64,000 bases of DNA. Source: Verticillium longisporum. Its lineage: Eukaryota; Ascomycota; Sordariomycetes; Glomerellales; Plectosphaerellaceae. This document shows positions 45,201 to 58,310 of this stretch, piece by piece (position 1 is the stretch's first letter; the number at the start of each line of letters is the position of its first letter). The notes below the pieces were generated by a model. It ran no database searches and was not told the DNA's origin. It worked only from the letters and a program-made list of their open reading frames with translations. The DNA lies in assembly GCA_019188255.1 (NCBI GenBank), contig JAETXT010000004.1, positions 1,240,001-1,304,000 of the forward strand, written 5' to 3'. A program made the position numbers and the translations under genes.

Positions 45201-46680
45201 TAAAAGCTTTTATTAATAGAATAGCGATAGGGGATTAAATAATAAGAATTACTTATAATAATAGAAAGCTTAGAATATTAACGCTATTACCTCGAAGGTA
45301 CGGGTTAAGTCTTTATAATATTAACCGATTATTAAGCCCTTAAGGGTATTATATAGGCCCTAGCTAGAGACCTTTAAGGAAGGCTTATATAGTAAATATA
45401 TTAATTATCGTCTTTTAACTTCGAAATTTAATACCGATTTAGGATTATAAACTTAGCTAATAGTCTTTTAAGATAACTAGACTATATAGGAGAATAAGTA
45501 TTAATAAGCGATATACTCTTTATATTATCTAAAAAGCTATTATTAATAGAAGACTTAGCTATAGATATTAAGTAGATTATTATAAAGATAAAGCTAAAAG
45601 ATACTATAAATAGAGCTTATATCTAAGCTATTTAGGTAATATTATAAGGATAGAAGCTTATCCTTATATTAAGAAGATATTATAGCTCTAGGGAAAAGGG
45701 GCCTTTACCTTTTAAGCGAAGGGTAATATATATTTATATTATTATAATAAATAAAGCGGAGAAGAAAGCTTCTTCTTAACCTCGAAGCTAAGAAGCTAAG
45801 GCTAGAAAGTTAATAGCGATTCGCTAAAAGATCGGAAAAAGGTTTAAGGAATCGATAGAGTTTAGGGTTATTATTCTAGATTAATATATCTTATATTCTA
45901 TTATAAAAGAACTTATAAAGAACGAAATAATATTAAGGCCTATTTCTACCCTAGAATTTAAGGACTTAATTAGAGGATTATAAGCTATTAACCTAGGATA
46001 CCTTTTTTAGAAGGAGAATATAAACTAATAAGCTAGAAGAAGGGAAAGTTATATTATAGATAATTAAAGTACCTTCCTCTTTAAGGGACGATTAATTATC
46101 CTTATATAAGGAATACTCTATAAGGAGCTACTTAAATAATACTATAATAACCCCTAAATAGGATATATAAAAGTAAATAAGATCTTTAAATTATTAACGA
46201 GGAAGTTCTATTAAGAAAATATATCTATTAATATCTATTATTATATTATTAAATACTTAGTATATTAAGGGATTTAAATACTTTAATATAGATTATATAG
46301 GAAGCTATAATCGCTATTACTTCTATCCTATCCTTTCTAAGAAATATCTTTAAACTTTATTATAAGCTTAAGCCCTATATTAAAGGCTAATAGCTTAGAG
46401 TATAACTCTATCCTTATAATTATAGACCGATTTATAAAAGCTATTTAGTTTTTAGCTATATATAAGATATTAAATAATTAGCTTACTTCCCTATATTAGA
46501 GGATAAATAGGATAAATAGGAAATCGAAGATATTATATCCTATAAAGAGGATTAAAGGTAAAGGTTCTATTTAGTAAAATAAGCTAAATAGTTAATAGAA
46601 TATAATACTTAAGAACTCGAAAGCTATCTTAAAAATATAATATAAACCTTAAAAAGGTATTAGAAGTATTAGAAGTATAA
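42240..46680 (+). pseudogene. F1 element 1 gag-pol remnant
   Basis: Reading TAA/TAG as former Gln/Trp codons, the plus strand shows: a gag zinc knuckle at 43,383-43,427 whose cysteines now read Tyr; a protease-like DISAIID block near 43,635; RT with KYFSKIDIQDIYYQIYIKE near 44,460 and the active-site YLDD intact at 44,659-44,670; RNase H; an integrase zinc-binding region and core (SILIIIDRFIKAI near 46,410-46,440); then a deletion and a chromodomain (about 46,510-46,680). Domain order PR-RT-RH-IN-chromodomain defines a Ty3/gypsy chromovirus. Non-functional through RIP and deletion. Confidence 0.85.
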
Positions 46681-46879
46681 ATATAAGCGATAAGATAAAT
46701 AATTAAATTCCTAAATTAATTATTAATAAATTATTATATAAAGAAAATAAGAAAATAAAAATAGAATTCTAATATTAAGCCTTAATAATATTATTAATAT
46801 ATTAATTAGATAATATAATAGCGTTTTATAGCTATTATTATTAAGATATTAATTCCCCTTTATCCCTCTTAAATAAAGG

Positions 46880-48100
46880 AAATATTATTCTAGGTTATCT
46901 ACCTCGATTAAACCCTTAGCGGCTAGCTCGTTAATACTTTTATTATTATTATTATCTCTATTTTCTTTATTATCGTTAATAATCTATATAGCTTTCCGAG
47001 GAATCGATTAAGTTCTCTTCGCTAAATAGCTAAGGGCTAGAGCTAGAGCGGAGCGCTTAGCTAACCCTTTTAGGGTAATAATAGCTTTAGAAGTAGGAGT
47101 TTAAATTATAAGTATTTCCTTAAGAGCTTTAGAATTATTAACGATATAGCGGAGCTTTATTTAAGCTTTATAGATATAAGCCTTAATATTAGCTACCTTC
47201 TTCTCCTTAATAGCTATAAGCTTAATAGCCTTCTCTATTATTTTATACTCCTCTATCTCTTTCTTCTTTATAGTTATTATTTCTTTCTTAATAATAGTAT
47301 TCTCTTTCTTATTTATAATAAAAGCTATAATAATATTAATATTCTTTAAGATATAAGAAGACGATTAATTAATAAGGGTATCGCTTAAGTAATAAGCGTT
47401 TTAAAAGCGTAAGCGAATAGGATTATCGCTATTAAAGGTATCTATTAATAGATCGATAAGCTTAAAGTTAATAAGAAGTTTAGGGTAATTATAGATTAAT
47501 TTAATAATATCTTTATTATTTAAAGGGTAATTATATATATTAATATATAGATAAAATAAAGTAAGTTTAAGGGTATTAGCTTCTTAATAATAAATAATAT
47601 ATCTAGGTTAATAAATAATAATAGCTTTTTCGAGGGCTTTATAGCTTAGAGGCTAAACCTATTAAAGAAGACTTAATTAGCGAAAGGATATAAAATAAAG
47701 GGCTAAGAAATTTATAGATTAGCGAAACTAGAGAGACAATAGCGAATATATCGAGGATATCTTAATAAATAGATATTATATAATTAATTAAAGGGAATCT
47801 AAAAGTTTAAGTATAATCTATAATATTATAGAAACGGCTATTATTAACTAGATCTATAATAATTTCTAATATTTTCTTAAAATATTTAATTATTTTAATA
47901 AAGTAGGAGAGATAATAAGCGTACTACTTCGATAAATAATTATATAAGGTCGTACCCTCGTTAATATATATTTAATTATAGATCTCTTATTACATAAATT
48001 AAGTAACCCTATAAAGGGGCTTAGGGATTTATAATTATTAGCTAATATAATTAAAAGATTTAGCGAATTTATAATAAAATAAGCGCTTTTATTAAACTTA
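46880..48100 (-). pseudogene. Antisense reading frame in F1 element 1 (unknown protein), RIPed
   Basis: On the strand opposite to gag-pol, between the chromodomain and the polypurine tract, the reverse complement of about 47,410-46,880 gives one continuous frame interrupted only by TAA/TAG: FIINKKENTIIKKEIITIKK, a Lys/Glu-rich helix, ...IVNNSKALKEILI..., ...TLKGLAKRSALALALSYLAK, an Asn-rich stretch, then ...LIEVDNLE. The same frame is recognisable in element 3 and the related regions of the other copies with changed residues, which argues for coding origin. Not recognised as any known protein. The upstream limit near the LTR is uncertain. Confidence 0.55.
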
Positions 48101-48684
48101 TAAATAATAGATTTAATATCGGAATAATTAGCTATATATTCGATATCTAATTAAAAGGCGAGTTAATTAAAATAGTATTCGTATAAGGGGTTCCTAGCCT
48201 TAGTATCTAGAAGCTAGCGATCGTAAGCTTAGGCTAGCTAAGGATTATATAAATATACTTTATCGAAATAAAGGGTAATATCTAATATAATAATCATTAA
48301 ATAAAGAGACCGAAATAATTAAAGGTAAGTATAGGATTAAATAGATAAGATAAGAATATAATAAGATATAGGAATATCGATTATTAAAAGAAGCTAAGGA
48401 TAGCGAGATCTAAGAGAGTTATAGGCGTAATAGAGAGAACTTTATAAGATAGGTATAATAAATTATTATTTATAAATCGGTAATAGGGATTATTCTATAT
48501 TATTATTTACTTCTAGGCTATTACTAGTATTATTATTATTATAATTTCCGTAATACGTCTAACCTAGCTCTACGTTATAGCTATGCGGGGGAATAAGGCC
48601 TAAGAAGTAATACGTTAAAGTACTAAGATACGTTAGCGAAGGTATTACGAGTTCTAGGGACTAGACCTCTAGGAGGGGAGGTAA

Positions 48685-48881
48685 TATAAGGAGTTAGACG
48701 TTAGGAACCTAACCCCTATTTATATTATCGTAGATAATTCAGTAATAAGCCCGAGTTTAAAAGGAGAAATCGAGGCTATACTCGATAGCCTCGATAAGTT
48801 AAAGTTAATATAATAGCTTATTAATTATTCGCCGATCTAATTACTTTCCCTAATCTAGGCCCTTAGCCCTATACCTTTATA
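48685..48881 (+). repeat. F1 element 1 3' LTR
   Basis: 197 bp, directly after the polypurine tract region at 48,671-48,681; followed by AAGTC. Confidence 0.95.
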
Positions 48882-48996
48882 AAGTCGAGGCTATACTTAA
48901 TAGCCTTAATAACTTAAAGTTAATATAATAGCTTATTAATTATGCGCTAATCTAATTGCTTTCCCTAATCTAGGCCCTTAGCCTAATACCTTTATA
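48882..48996 (+). repeat. Outer F1 LTR, last 115 bp
   Basis: Starts AAGTCGAGGCTATACT and ends TACCTTTATA. Completes the LTR begun at 41,948 and shows that element 1 inserted into it with a 5-bp duplication. Confidence 0.95.
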
Positions 48997-49955
48997 ACTT
49001 CTAGTACTTTTTTAAGGTTTATATTATATTTTCGAGGTAGCTTTTAGGTTCTTAAATATTATATTCTATTAATTATCTAGCCTATTTTATTAAATAGAAC
49101 TTTTACCTTTAATCCTCTTTATAGGATATAATATCTTTAATTTCCTATTTATCCTATTTATCCTCTAATATAGGGAAATAAGCTAATTATTTAATATTAA
49201 TTTAGTAATTATATTATAATTCTAGGGAAGAGATAAAGAAGATATTATATATTCTAAAACAAATCTTAGGAAGTATTATATAATAAGTTTATTTATTTAC
49301 TTACTCTATAATATAGATTTAAATATATTATAGTATTAGCTTCTAGTCCGCTTTAAATTAGAAGTTCTTAATAGAAAGCCCTCTAATATCCCCGATATTA
49401 AAGGTTTTTAGTATATACCTCTTATTATAATAGAAGGCTTAAATATATATTATATATTATTAGTTTTTATTAATAATTTAATAAATAATTATAATCTTCT
49501 TAATGTTTTCCTTTATATTTTAGACCTTTATATCCTTTCTTAAAGCTATATAATTAATTATTCTAGGGTGATATTTATATAAAGCTTTAAATAATAAAAC
49601 TCTAATAATATTATATATATTATTATTATATAAGAATTCTACTTCTTTTAAGTAATATAGTTACTCTTTTAGTACTTAATTATTAATATAGCGAAGGTAT
49701 TTTTCTGATATCTAATAGGTTCTCTCTATTTATTTATTTATTTAAAGGTAATAGATAATAGAGAAATAGCGCTTAATCGCTCTCTTTTAATAGAATTCCT
49801 CTTAGAATTTATTTATAAAGAATTTATCTTTATCGCTAATTATACCCTCTAGGCTCTTAAACTTATACTCTATTTCCTTATAAAGGATTATACTTAAGCT
49901 AATAGCTATTAATATTTTATATATAGCTATGAATTAAGTAGCTTTTATAAATTAA
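48997..49955 (-). mobile_element. F1 fragment, minus orientation (chromodomain to integrase)
   Basis: Matches the plus-strand sequence of about 61,798-62,755 (element 3), so it is a minus-oriented F1 piece. The outer element inserted at its left side and element 2 at its right side. Confidence 0.8.
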
Positions 49956-50150
49956 TATAAGGAGTTAGATATTAGGAACCTAACCCCTATTTATATTATC
50001 GTAGATAATTCAGCGATAAGCCTAAGTTAAAAGGAGAAGTCGAGGCTATAGGGATAGCCTCGATAAATTAAAATTAATATAATAGCTTACCGATTATTTA
50101 TTAATCTAAGTACTTTCCTTAATCTAAGCCTTTAACTTAATACCTTTATA
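49956..50150 (+). repeat. F1 element 2 5' LTR
   Basis: 195 bp, TATAAGGAGTTAG to TACCTTTATA; two bases shorter than other copies, with a local change around 50,050. Confidence 0.9.
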
Positions 50151-50159
50151 TTCTTTAAT

Positions 50160-53100
50160 TTCTATAATCTATAATTAAATTAAGCTAAGTAATAGATTAA
50201 TTAAAGCGTATTAGAACTTAAAAGCGAATCACTTATTATAGTAGATACTACTCTAAAGACGAATTAATAGGAATATTATCGGAATTATTAAGGGGTAACT
50301 ATAATAAGAAGATTATACTTAGACTAAGATCTTCTTTAGAAAATTATTATTAAAATATTAATAAATAAACGATTTAAATTAAATTATAAATATAGGTCCT
50401 TTAAGCTTTAATCTATAAGCTCTATAAATAAAGATATAAGAATAATTTCTTAATTTAATATTTTATTAAATATACTTTTATTATAAAGAATTATAATAAA
50501 TTATTTATTTTAATTATAAAATACTTAAAGAGGATATTATTATTACTTAAATCGATTATTAATTTATTATAATCAAGGCTAAGAATATTTTCTAATTTAA
50601 TATAAACGTAGCTTAAATCGTAAAATAATTAATAATAAAATTTATTTATATTTTATAGATAATATAGCGAAATTATACTTAAAACCTCGAAATAATCTAT
50701 AAAGAAAATTTCAATAAAAATTATATAAATATCTATTAAAAAGATTTCTAAAGTTTTATAAAATAGGAATATTTATTAAAGGATTTATAAAATTTAATTT
50801 ATTAATAATAATTATATTCGCTCTATTTTTAAGGAAATAAGGATATCTCTTTTTTTATTTTCTTTAATTATTAAGAGAATATATATTAATTATTTAATAA
50901 AAATATAGATTATAATAAAGAATATATTTTTAAATATCTCCGATAATTCTTTTATTTTATAAAAGATAAATTAATAGAATATTATATTCTTATCGACGAT
51001 ATTAAAGCGATTATATATAAAGCTTAATAAATATAGGATATTAATAAATTATAGAATAAATAATAAAAAAGTAAGAAACGAACTTATTCTTAATTAGCTT
51101 AAGGCGAACCTTATAATATTATTTTTAGCTATACGGCCTCGAAGAGATAAGCTTTATAGGATTAATTATTAATAAAATAAGGTTATTCCTCTTATTATAA
51201 TAGAGATATTATATTAAAGTAAGCGAGAAACCTAAACCCCTATTTTATAAGAATATTATCGAATAGCTAAAATATTACCCTTATAATACTATTTAATATA
51301 TACTTCTATTATAATAAGCTAAGATATTAAGTATAGAATTATATTTAGCTTAAACTATAAAAGCTAAAAGCTATAATTATTAATATCTAATTATTTAAGT
51401 TTAAGGGCGTCTAGATAATAGAATTCTTAGAAAGCGATTTAATATAAATTCTAACCTAAAGGGTATTATACTTAAAATAAATATTAAGAAAACTATAAAA
51501 ATATTAACGATTATTATTTAATAAAATAAAGAAATTAAATTCTTTATTAATTTAGATATTAATATTATTATAGATATTATTAATCTTATATTTATTTAAT
51601 TATTAAAGCTATAAGAAATAGAAGATATAGAGGCTCTTGGATTATAAATATTCGATAAATAGATAATAAACAATTATAGATTATTTACCCTCTTATTCTA
51701 TTTATTAAATATATAAAATCGATTCTAATTATTATATTAATTATTTATATATATAGAATAACTTAAAGGATTAAAATATATCCTTCTATCTAATAATAAT
51801 ATAAATAAGGAAAATATAAAATATTTAAATAGATATTATTACTTAATCCTTTACCTAAGGCTATATATCTAATATAGATCTTAAAGAGTTTATAAAGATA
51901 ATAATTAAAGATGAAATTAAGGCCTATATTATTTATATTATTTATATAATAATTATAATACTTAATAGAATAATTCCTATTATCGATAAGCCCTCTCTTA
52001 ATAATAAATAAATTAAAGCGCTCCTTTTAGAACTTATAGAATTTAAAGATATATTCTCTAAAGATTTAGCGAAAGAATTATTAATATTAAAAGATATAAA
52101 GTACTTAATAGATTTAAAAGAAAGGGCTAAACCTCTTTATAAGCTAATCTACTTATTATCCTAGAAATAGCTAGAAGAGGTCTATTACTATATTATAGAA
52201 GGGGAGGCTATAAAGAGAATTAAGAAATCTATTAACCTTATAAGGGCTTTAGTATTATTTATATTAAAGAAGGATAAGAGTTTATACTTATATATCGATT
52301 ATTAAAATCTAAATATAATTATTATAAAGAATTAATACTTTCTCCTTTTAATAAGCGAACTTTTAGATTATTTAATTAAAATAAAATACTTCTTTAAAAT
52401 AAATATCTAGGATATTTATTATTAGATTTATATTAAAGAGAATAATTAATAGAAAATTATATTCTAAATTTAATATAAATATTATAAATATATTATAATA
52501 TTATTTAAGCTTATAGATACTTTTACTATATTCTAAATATATATTTATTAAATATTTATTAGATTATTAAACGATTTCTATATTATTTATTTAAATAATA
52601 TTTTAATTTATTCGAGAATAAGGGAGGAATATATAATTTATTTTTAAAAAGTCCTTAAAAGATTTTAAGATTTTAAGCTTTTAATAAAATAATTAAAATA
52701 CTTATTCTATTAAGATAAAATAGAATTCTTTAGGTTTATTATCTCTAAAGAAAATATAATTATAGATTTAAATTATATTTAAATAATTATTAATTAATAA
52801 TCCCTTAAATCTTTTAAAGATATATAAATATTCTTAGGATTCGCTATTTTCTATTAATGATTTATTAAAGGATATTCTAAGATAATAATACTTTTATTAA
52901 TATTATTAAAAAGAAGTATTATAAAGGTTAAAAAGGGATTATTTAAATAGCTATTTAAAATATAAAAAGTATTTATAATATTAAAGTTTATTTTTATTAT
53001 TATTATAATCTTATAATATTAAGATTATATATTTAAAAGTTAAATCGAGATTAATATATTAAATAATATTATTTCGGGGATCTTCAGCTAAAGATATAAG

Positions 53101-55400
53101 AATAATTAAAGACTTATTATTTATTATTTATAAAAGCTTTTACTAATAGAATAATAATAAAGGACTAAATAATAAGAACTATTTATAATAATAGAAAGCC
53201 TAGAATATTAATACTATTACTTTAAAGGTATAAATTAAGTCTTTATAATATTAATTAATTATTAAGCCTTTAAAGGTATTATATAAGCCCTAGCTAGAGA
53301 CCTTCGGGGAAAGCTTATATAATAAATATATTAATTATTATCTTTTAATTTTAAAATTTAATATTAATTTAAGATTATAAACTGAATTTATAGTCTCTTA
53401 AAATAATTAAATTATATAAGAGAATAAGCGTTAATAAATAATATATTCCTTATATTATTTAAAAAGCTATAATTAATAAAAGATTTAGCTATAAATATTA
53501 AATAAATTATTATAAAGATAAAGCTAAAGGATATTATAAATAGAGCTAATATTTAAGCTATCTAGGCGATATTATAATAATGGAAGCCTATCCTTATATT
53601 AACAAGATATTATAGCTTTAGGGAAAAGGGGCCCTTACCCTTTAAATAAAGGGTAATATATATTTATATTATTATAATAAATAAAACGAAGAAGGAAGCT
53701 TCTTTTTAACCTTAAAGCTAAGAAGCTAAGGCTAGAAAGTTAATAATAATTCGCTAAAGGATTAGAAAAAGGTCTTAAGAATCGATAAAATTTAGGGTTA
53801 TTATTCTAGATTAATATATTCTATATTTTATTATAAAAGAGCTTATAAAGAACGAAATAATATTAAAGCCTATTTCTATTTTAGAGTTTAAGGATTTAAT
53901 TAGAGGATTATAGGCTATTAACCTAAGATACTTTTTTTAAAAGGAGAATATAAGCTAATAAGCTAAAAGAAAGGAAGGTTATATTATAAATAATTAAAGT
54001 ATTTTCCTCTTTAAAAGACGATTAATTATCCCTATATAAGGAATACTCTATAAAGAGCTATTTAAATAATATTATAATAACCTTTAGATAGGATATATAA
54101 AAATAAATAAGACCTTTAAGCTATTAATAAGGAAGTTCTATTAAGAAAATATATCTATTAACGTTTATTATTATATTATTAAATACTTAATATATTAAAG
54201 GACTTAAGTACTTTAATATAGATTATATAAGAAGCTATAATCGCTATTATTCTTATTTTACCCTTTTTAAGAAATATCTTTAAATTTTATTATAAATATA
54301 AGCCTTATATTAAAGGATAATAGCCTAGAGTATAACTTTATCCTTATAATCGTAGACTAATTTACGAAAATTATTTAATTCCTAGCTATATATAAAACGC
54401 TAATAACTATTAGCCTAAATACGATCCTCTATAAGGAAATAGAATATAAGTTTAGGAGCTTAGAGGGTATAATAAATAATAAACATAAACTCCTTATAAG
54501 TAAATTCTAAGAGGAATTCTATTAAGAGAGAGCGATTTAATATTACCTCTCTATTACTTATTACCCTTAGATAGATAAGTAGATAGAGAAAACTTACTAG
54601 ATATTAGAAAAATACTTTCGCTATATTAGCGATTAAGTACTAAAAGAATAGCTATATTATTTAAAAGAAATAGAATTCTTATATAATAATAATATATATA
54701 ATACTATTAACGTCTCTCTATTTAAAGCTTTATATAAATATTACCCTAGAATAATTAACTATATAGTTCTAAGATAGGATATAAAAATAAAAGTCTAAGG
54801 TATAAGGGAAAGGATCGAGAAAATTATAATTATTTATTAAATAATTAATAAAAATTAATAATATATAATATATATTTAAGCTTTCTATTATAATAAGAGG
54901 TATATATTAAAAACCTTTAATATTAAGGATATTATAGGATTCTTTATTAAGAATTTCTAATTTAAAGTAGATTAAAAGCTAATATTATAATATATTTAAG
55001 TCTAGATTATAGAATAAGTAAATAAATAAGCTTATTATATAATATTCTTTAAGATTTATTCTAGAATATATAATATCTTCCTTATCTCTTCCCTCGAATT
55101 ATAATATAATTATTAAATTAATACTAAATAATTAGCCTATTTCTTTATATTAAAGGATAAATAGGATAAATAGGAAATCGAAGATATTATATTCTATAAA
55201 TAGGATTAAAGGTAAAGGTTCTATTTAATAAAATAGGTTAAATAATTAATAGAATAAAATACTTAAGAACCTAAAAGCTACCTCGAAAATATAATATAAA
55301 CCTTAAAAAGGTATTAAAAGTATTAAAAATATAAATATAAATAATAAAACGAGTAATTAAATTCCTAAATTAATTATTAATAAATTATTATATAAAGAAA
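50160..55400 (+). pseudogene. F1 element 2 gag-pol remnant
   Basis: Collinear with the element 1 gag-pol but without the 729-bp deletion. It contains gag, protease, RT, RNase H, full integrase (about 54,280-55,130) and chromodomain (about 55,150-55,330). More stop codons than element 1. Not functional. Confidence 0.85.
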
Positions 55401-55539
55401 ATAAGAAAATAAAAATAAAAATCTAATATTAAGCCCTAATAATACTATTAATATATTAATTAGATAATATAATAGCGCTTTATAATTATTATTATTAAGA
55501 TATTAACTCCCTTTTATTCTTATTTAAATAAAGGAAATA

Positions 55540-56800
55540 TTATTCTAGATTATCTATTTTAATTAAACCCTTAATAATTAGCTTAATAATACTCTTATTA
55601 TTATTATTATTATTATTATTTTCTTTATTATTATTAATAATTTATATAACCTTTTAAGGAATCGATTAAATTCTCTTTACTAAGCAGCTAAGGGCTAGAG
55701 CTAGAGCGGAGCGCTTAATTAACCCTTTTAAAGTAATAATAGCCTTAGAAATAGGAGTTCGAGCTATAAGTATTTCCTTAAAGGCTTTAGAATTATTAAC
55801 GATATAATAAAGCTCCTCTTAAGCTTTATAGATATAAGCTTTAATATTAGCTACTTTCTTTTCCTTAATAATAATAAGCTTAATAGCTTTCTCCGCTATT
55901 TTACGCTCTTCCGCCTCTTTCTTCTTTATAATTATAGCCTCCTTCTTAATAATAATACTCTTTTTCTTATTTACGATAAAGGCTATAATAATATTAATAT
56001 TCTTTAAGATATAAGAGGATAATTAGCTAATAAAGGTATAGCTTAAGTAATAAGTATTTTAAAAATATAAATAAATAAGATTATTATTATTAAAGGTATC
56101 TATTAATAGATCGATAAGCTTAAAATTAATAGGAAATTTAGGATAGCTATATATTAATTTAATAATATTCTTATTATTTAGGGGGTAATTATATAAATCG
56201 ATATATAAATAGAAAAAAGTAAATTCGAGAATATTAGCCTCTTAATAATAAATAAGATACTTAGGTTAATAAATAATAATAGCTTCTTTAAGGGCTTTAT
56301 AATTTAGAGGCTAAATTTATTAAAGAAAGCTTAATTAGCGAAAAGATATAAAATAAAAAGCTAAGAAACTTATAGATTAATAAAGCTAAAGAGATAATAG
56401 TAAATATATAGAGGATATCTTAATAAATAGATATTATATAATTAATAAAAAGGAACCTAAAAATTTAAATATAATCTATAATATTATAGAAATAGCTATT
56501 ATTAGCTAGATCGATAATAATTTCTAATACTTTCTTAAAATATTTAATTATTTTAGCGAAATAGGACAGATAATAAATATACTATTTTAATAAATAATTA
56601 TATAAAATTATATTCTTAATAATATATATTTAATTATAAACCTCTTATTAGATAAATTAAGTAATTCTATAAAAGGGCTTAAGGATTTATAATTATTAGC
56701 TAATATAGCTAAAAGCTTTAGCGAATTTATAATAAGATAAATACTTTTATTAAACTTATAGATAATATATTTAATATTAGAACGATTAATTATATATTTA
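55540..56800 (-). pseudogene. Antisense reading frame in F1 element 2, RIPed
   Basis: Same position and orientation as in elements 1 and 3; the Lys/Glu-rich helix lies near 55,850-55,990 read from the minus strand. Heavily RIPed. Function unknown. Confidence 0.5.
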
Positions 56801-57333
56801 ATATCTAGCTTAAAAGCGAATTTACTAAAATAATATTTATATAAAAGGTTCTTAGCTTTAATATTAAGAAGCTAGCGATTATAGGCCTAAGCTAATTAAG
56901 GATTATATAAATATATTTTATTAAAATAGAGGGTAATATCTAATATTATAGCAATTAAATAATATAATTAGGATATTTAAGGATAAATATAAGGTTAAAT
57001 AGATAATATAGGAATATAATAATTATAATAATATTAATTATTAGAAGAAAGCTAAGAAAGGCGAAAACTAGGAGAATTATAAGTATAATAGAGAGAACCT
57101 TATAAGATAAATATAATAAACTATTACTTATAAACTAATAATAAGGATTATTCTATATTATTACCTACTTCTAGGCTACTGCTAGTAGTATTATTATTAT
57201 AATTTCTATAATACGTCTAACTTAGCTCTATATTATAGTTACGCTAGGGAATAAGGCCTAAGATTAGAGTACTAAGATACGTTAGCGAAGGCATTATGAG
57301 TTCTAGGGACTAGACCTCTAGGAGGGGAGGCAA

Positions 57334-57530
57334 TATAAGGAGTTAGACGTTAAGAACCTAACCCCTATTTATATTATCGTAGATACTTTAGCGATCAGCC
57401 TAAGTTTAAAAGGAGAAGTCGAGGCTATACTCGATAGCCTCGATAAGTTAAAATTAATATAATAGCTTACTAATTATTCGCTGATCTAATTACTTTCCCT
57501 AATCTAGGCCCTTAGCCCTATACCTTTATA
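57334..57530 (+). repeat. F1 element 2 3' LTR
   Basis: 197 bp after the polypurine tract AGGAGGGGAGG at 57,320-57,330; ends TACCTTTATA. Confidence 0.95.
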
Positions 57531-58310
57531 ATTAGAGCGATTATTAACTAGCTTAGTCTTATTTTAATTATTAAGGGGCTAATTATTAGAGGACCTTTAT
57601 TAGGGGTATATTTATAATAGTATAAAGAGTTAACTATTTAATACTATTAATATTTAAGCTAGTACCCTTATAAATAGAATAGAATATCCTAGCCCTAGGA
57701 CTCTCGTAGAGTCTAAGTTCGCTAGGAGCCCTAGGCTAGAGGTACCTTCTATAAGTGCCCTTAATGTTACTACCTCCTCGAGACACTATATCTATATAAT
57801 CGTTAATATAATAAACCCCTAAATAGTATATTAATTCCTATATTATAAAATAGTCCTATTATTTATTAATTCTTATCCGCTCCTATTAATTTAATCGTAC
57901 TTTTCTAGCTAGCTATATATTATTTCTATTTATTATATAATTCTATTAATTATAATACTATATATATCTTCTATACTCTTTATCTATCTAGAGTTATATA
58001 TATATTAATCTTAATTATAAGCTAGTCTTAATTAACATTAGTATTTATATATTTATTAATATTATATATATACTATTATTAATTAATAGGTTCGAAATAT
58101 ATTAATATATATTTAGATATTAATTATATTTATATTTCTTATATTTATATTTATATTTCTTAAAGTCTATTATAATAATACTTCTTAATTAGCGGATTTA
58201 TATCTATTCTAGTATATTTCTTATTATTAAGCTATATAAGTTTATTATTACTATTTAGAGTATTTAATTATATTAGCGGAATAGTTATTTTATTCTTAAT
58301 CTTATTATTA
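57531..58310. other. AT-rich unassigned sequence
   Basis: About 780 bp right of element 2 with somewhat more C and G than the retrotransposons (e.g. CCTAGGACTCTCGTAGAG near 57,695) and no recognised domain. Not F1 or F2. Confidence 0.4.

Larger units (their letters stand above)
42036..48881 (+). mobile_element. F1 element 1: Ty3/gypsy chromovirus with both LTRs, 6,846 bp, nested in an F1 LTR
   Basis: 5' LTR 42,036-42,232 and 3' LTR 48,685-48,881 (197 bp each), flanked by the perfect target duplication AAGTC (42,031-42,035 and 48,882-48,886). Order inside: gag, pol, chromodomain, antisense-frame region, polypurine tract AGGAGGGGAGG, 3' LTR. It is 729 bp shorter than element 2; the loss lies in the integrase, where about 46,453 joins sequence equivalent to about 55,122. 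All frames are broken by RIP-type stops. No primer-binding site beginning TGG is visible after the 5' LTR, so the priming tRNA or a self-priming mode cannot be stated. Confidence 0.95.
49956..57530 (+). mobile_element. F1 element 2: full-length chromovirus, 7,575 bp
   Basis: 5' LTR 49,956-50,150 (195 bp) and 3' LTR 57,334-57,530 (197 bp). The flanks ATTAA (49,951-49,955) and ATTAG (57,531-57,535) agree in four of five bases; the difference is a G to A change as RIP would make. It keeps the whole integrase region missing in element 1, so it is the best template of the family here. The RT active site is further decayed (former YLDD now YLNN near 52,590). However, the right flank does not continue the minus F1 fragment on the left, so a later rearrangement is possible. 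Confidence 0.9.
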
